Assembly (NCBI RefSeq): GCF_002160765.1
Contig: NZ_NFLF01000001.1
Span: 1-64,000 of the forward strand
Length of the DNA stretch: 64,000 nt
Direction of reading: 5' to 3'
From: Lachnoclostridium sp. An138
GTDB taxonomy: Bacteria; Bacillota; Clostridia; Lachnospirales; Lachnospiraceae
Part shown: in pieces, positions 61,475-64,000 of the stretch
How positions within the stretch are numbered: the first letter of the stretch is position 1
How the letters are laid out: each line of letters opens with the position of its first letter
Translations under genes and position numbers: made by a program
The notes under the pieces: model-generated
Told to the model about the DNA's origin: nothing
Databases searched by the model: none
Seen by the model: only the letters and a program-made list of their open reading frames with translations

Positions 61475-62836
61475 TTACTCTCTGTCGTTCAGATCCACGT
61501 AGGGCACATGGTGTCCCACATATTTGTAAGCCGGACGGATGATCTTTCCTGCGTTCACCAGCTCCTCAATGCGGTGGGCGCTCCAGCCGGAAATACGGGA
61601 CATGGCAAATATAGGCGTAAACAACTCATCCGGAAGATCCAGCATACTGTATACAAAGCCGCTGTAGAAATCCACATTTGCGCAGACAGGCTTCAGCAGA
61701 CGGCGTCCCGCCATCAGGCATTCTCCTGCGATCCGCTCTACGCGCTCGTAAAGCTCAAACTCTTCCTCCATTCCCTTTTCCTCTGAAAGCCTTCTCGCAT
61801 ATTCCTTCAGAATCACGGCACGGGGATCAGACTCCGTATATACCGCATGGCCCATTCCATATATCAGGCCGGCATGGTCAAATACCTCTTTGCGGAGGAT
61901 TTTCTCCAGATAAGTCTGAATCTGCGTCTCATCCCGCCAGTTTGACACATGATCCTTGATATCCGCAAACATCTCCTGCACCTTCAGATTGGCGCCGCCG
62001 TGCTTCGGTCCTTTCAAAGAACCCAGGGAAGCCGCTACCGCCGAATAGGTATCTGTACCCGTAGAAGACACCACATGAGTCGTAAAGGTAGAGTTGTTTC
62101 CGCCGCCATGCTCTGCGTGCAGCACCAGAGCCACATCCAGCACCTTGGCCTCCAGCTCTGTATACTGTCCGTCTCTCCGGAGAAGCCGCAGAATGTTTTC
62201 CGCCGTGGACAGCTCCGGCTTCGGATTCCGGATAATCAGGCTCTTGTCCAGATGATAATGGCGGTACGCGTGATATCCGTATACCGAATACAGCGGGAAC
62301 TGGGCGATCAGCTGCAGAGACTGTCTCAGTACGTTGCCCACAGAGATATCTTCCGGTTTCGGGTCATAGGAATACATCGTCAGCACACATTTCTGCAGCG
62401 TATTCATCATATTGGAACTGGGCGCTTTCATGATAACATCCCGCACAAAGGTATCCGGAAGTTCCCGGTAAATTCCCAGAATATCGATAAATTCCCGAAG
62501 CTGCGCTTTGGTGGGAAGTTTTCCGAACAGAAGCAGATAGGTCGTCTCCTCAAAAGCAAACCGCCGGTTTGCCTCTCCGCGCACCAGATCCTCCACATTA
62601 ACTCCCTGATAATACAGCTCGCCGTCGATCGGCACCTTCTCTCCATCTATATAGCCAAAAGATACTACATCGGAAATCTCCGTCAGGCCTGTCAGTACGC
62701 CTTTTCCGGAGGAATCACGGAGGCCCCTCTTTACATCATATTCTGCATAGAGATCCACGTCAATCTTACCGGATTTCATGCTGTATTCCACCAGCTTCTG
62801 AACCTTCTCATCTACATTTCTGTCGTCTTTTTTCAT
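61475..62836 (-). CDS. gltA: citrate synthase
   Basis: A 453-residue citrate (Si)-synthase-type enzyme of the short-TCA branch toward 2-oxoglutarate and glutamate. Catalytic blocks LHAEHGGGNNSTFTTHVVSS (His), SLKGPKHGGANLKVQEM and GLIYGMGHAVYTESDPRA (His and Asp) are clear. It has an N-terminal extension of ~60 residues relative to short 2-methylcitrate synthases. It is monocistronic. The promoter, a 5' hairpin and a CAGA-repeat leader precede it. Confidence 0.93.
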   Translation of the reverse strand: MKKDDRNVDEKVQKLVEYSMKSGKIDVDLYAEYDVKRGLRDSSGKGVLTGLTEISDVVSFGYIDGEKVPIDGELYYQGVNVEDLVRGEANRRFAFEETTYLLLFGKLPTKAQLREFIDILGIYRELPDTFVRDVIMKAPSSNMMNTLQKCVLTMYSYDPKPEDISVGNVLRQSLQLIAQFPLYSVYGYHAYRHYHLDKSLIIRNPKPELSTAENILRLLRRDGQYTELEAKVLDVALVLHAEHGGGNNSTFTTHVVSSTGTDTYSAVAASLGSLKGPKHGGANLKVQEMFADIKDHVSNWRDETQIQTYLEKILRKEVFDHAGLIYGMGHAVYTESDPRAVILKEYARRLSEEKGMEEEFELYERVERIAGECLMAGRRLLKPVCANVDFYSGFVYSMLDLPDELFTPIFAMSRISGWSAHRIEELVNAGKIIRPAYKYVGHHVPYVDLNDRE

Positions 62837-62880
62837 TTCACTGCCTCCTCATAGTTTTGTTCTGTCCCAGGCCATACATA

Positions 62881-62925
62881 TCTGTCTGCTCTGCTCTGTC
62901 TGCTCTGTCTGTTCTGTCTGTTCTG
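62881..62925. repeat. tandem repeat TCTGTCTGY in the citrate synthase leader
   Basis: Four nine-base units (TCTGTCTGC or TCTGTCTGT) with a five-base TCTGC insertion after the first. In the transcript this reads as an unstructured purine-rich GCAGACAGA/ACAGACAGA run, 45-90 bases before the start. Confidence 0.8.
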
Positions 62926-62938
62926 CAGGCCGCGGGAA

Positions 62939-62961
62939 GCCCGCGCCTTTCCTGCGCGGGC
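62939..62961 (-). promoter_or_regulatory. 5' hairpin of citrate synthase mRNA
   Basis: GCCCGCGC and GCGCGGGC form an eight-pair GC stem within a few bases of the predicted transcript start. On plus it is followed by GTTTGTT, so it may double as a weak terminator for plus-strand transcripts. Confidence 0.5.
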
Positions 62962-62970
62962 GTTTGTTCA

Positions 62971-62999
62971 ATTATAGCGGAAAAAGGAAGGCATGGCAA
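62971..62999 (-). promoter_or_regulatory. citrate synthase promoter
   Basis: TTGCCA (62994-62999) and TATAAT (62971-62976), 17-base spacer. It lies between the LysR stop and the citrate synthase leader. Confidence 0.75.
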
Positions 63000-63039
63000 G
63001 TATTTCTGTTTTTCTCTTTCTTACTCTGCAGCCGCCGAG

Positions 63040-63978
63040 TCAACCGCCGCACTGGCTGAAATACTCCTCCGCCACCCCCAGAAATACCTCCATCTGAGGA
63101 GAAATCCACTTATTCTTATGATAAAAAAGCTGGCTCCACATGTAGACGGACGGAAGCTCTGTCTCCACTTCAAAGACCTTCCCCGCCTCTATGGCCTTCG
63201 CAGCCGAAAATGCCGGAAGAAAGGAAAGGCCAAAGCCTTCCTCCACCATATGCACAATGGTCTCCGTATTGGCAATCTCAAGCTGGGAATGTATTTCTGC
63301 GTCTGATTCTGCCAGAAGGCGCTCCAGCTCATAACGGTAGCTTTCGCCCCGCTCCGTGAGCGCAAAAGGAAGCCGGCTCATTTCCCGGGCGCTGATTTTT
63401 CCGGACCGAAGCCGTGTGTTCAGTTCCGGGTCTGTCTGTTCTCCGGAGGCCGGAGCAATAAAGATAATCCGCTCCTCCTTCAGAAGCTTTCGCTCCATCC
63501 CCGGATAATGCGCTTTCTTTTCCAGATTGAAAAACAGATCCAGACGGTTGCTGCGGATTCTTTCCAGCAATTCATCTCTCCCTGCCGTGTGTACAAGAAT
63601 TTCCACGCCGGGGCAGAGTTTATGATAACGCATCAAAAGCCCTGGGAGAAGCGCTGTCGCCACAGACTCTACGCTCCCAATCCGGAGCTGCCCGGAGATA
63701 TCCCGCAGTTCTGTTCCTTCTCTCCCTTTCCGGATGCTTTCCTTTGCTTTTTCCGCCGCCCCCAGAACCTCGTTGGCATAAAATACGAAGCTCTGACCTT
63801 CCTCCGTAAGCGCCGCTCCCTTTCCGATCCGCTCAAAGAGCTGCACCCCAAGTTCCCGTTCCAGCTGCTGAATCTGAATGGTAACCGCCGACTGAGAGTA
63901 GCCCAGCTTTTCCGCCGCTTTTGAAAAATTTCGAAGCTCGGCCACCTTCAAAAATGTCTTAATATTTTTAAACTCCAT
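63040..63978 (-). CDS. LysR-family transcriptional regulator
   Basis: A 312-residue regulator. The N-terminal helix-turn-helix (TFLKVAELRNFSKAAEKLGY, then SQSAVTIQIQQLERELGVQL) and the linker helix TEEGQSFVFYANEVLGA are typical. The periplasmic-binding-like effector domain follows (residues ~90-300). It is read in the same direction as citrate synthase rather than divergently, so that gene is only a possible target. The upstream region with the operator is cut by the window end. Confidence 0.92.
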   Translation of the reverse strand: MEFKNIKTFLKVAELRNFSKAAEKLGYSQSAVTIQIQQLERELGVQLFERIGKGAALTEEGQSFVFYANEVLGAAEKAKESIRKGREGTELRDISGQLRIGSVESVATALLPGLLMRYHKLCPGVEILVHTAGRDELLERIRSNRLDLFFNLEKKAHYPGMERKLLKEERIIFIAPASGEQTDPELNTRLRSGKISAREMSRLPFALTERGESYRYELERLLAESDAEIHSQLEIANTETIVHMVEEGFGLSFLPAFSAAKAIEAGKVFEVETELPSVYMWSQLFYHKNKWISPQMEVFLGVAEEYFSQCGG

Positions 63979-64000
63979 CTGGCTCTCCTATGAATTTGAT

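Noticed and set aside
62881-62925. CRISPR-like direct repeats
   Set aside because: The units are nine bases long and contiguous without spacers; they form a simple tandem repeat.

Overview
The window reads as a chromosomal segment of an anaerobic, spore-former-type Clostridia, most likely a Lachnospiraceae gut commensal. The evidence is moderate GC, AGGAGG-type ribosome sites, a complete Feo iron operon with DUF2325, DUF3793 and a FeoB-associated Cys-rich peptide, T-box and cobalamin riboswitches, sigma-70-type ECF/DUF4179 pairs, Wood-Ljungdahl-type folate genes (fhs-fchA-folD) and Fe-S aldo/keto reductase. Nearly every gene lies on the minus strand. Only an HxlR regulator, the aldo/keto reductase and a DUF2185 protein are on plus. 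No rRNA, tRNA, CRISPR array, prophage or intact insertion sequence was seen.

Layout from left to right: HxlR and XRE regulators and a PucR-type regulator (0.1-3.4 kb); an ECF sigma factor with a membrane protein and an ABC-2 transporter in one overlapping operon (3.4-6.8 kb); Fe-S aldo/keto reductase (7-8.2 kb); a carbohydrate ABC operon with PfkB kinase and a ComEC-like MBL hydrolase (8.3-14.5 kb), followed by a YczE-like membrane protein that shares a near-identical upstream element; the C1-folate operon (15.7-19.2 kb); a second ECF sigma/DUF4179 pair and a MATE exporter (19.4-23 kb); flavin reductase, trpS and mgtE with a structured leader (23.3-26.4 kb); a BASS-family transporter under a T-box (26.5-27.9 kb); ridA-metQNI (28-31 kb); a MATE-methyltransferase-methyltransferase operon (31.2-34.1 kb); an Opp/Nik-type ABC importer with an AstE/AspA-type deacylase under a cobalamin riboswitch, plus a second binding protein (34.2-42.5 kb); a PBP5-like carboxypeptidase; an orphan DUF2185 protein; the feo iron operon (44.9-49.9 kb); a sorbitol/sorbose-like dehydrogenase operon (50.7-54.2 kb); Fe-S protein, scpB, scpA and a phosphoesterase (54.5-58.1 kb); a FGGY kinase, a GH1 remnant and a second carboxypeptidase (58.2-61.3 kb); citrate synthase and a LysR regulator (61.5-64 kb).

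The most interesting signals are regulatory or active-site based. They are: (1) a cobalamin riboswitch driving a peptide/nickel-type importer with a zinc deacylase, next to a methyltransferase pair and exporter; (2) an apparently isoleucine-specific T-box controlling a BASS transporter; (3) an mgtE leader with mutually exclusive helices that can hide the ribosome site; (4) a FolD whose two cyclohydrolase residues are replaced, sitting in an operon with a stand-alone cyclohydrolase; (5) an HTH-only Fur relative with a CSCC motif in the feo operon, resembling a FeoC analogue; and (6) a duplicated 67-bp upstream element in front of two neighbouring transport units. All functional statements come from reading motifs by eye; no database search was run.
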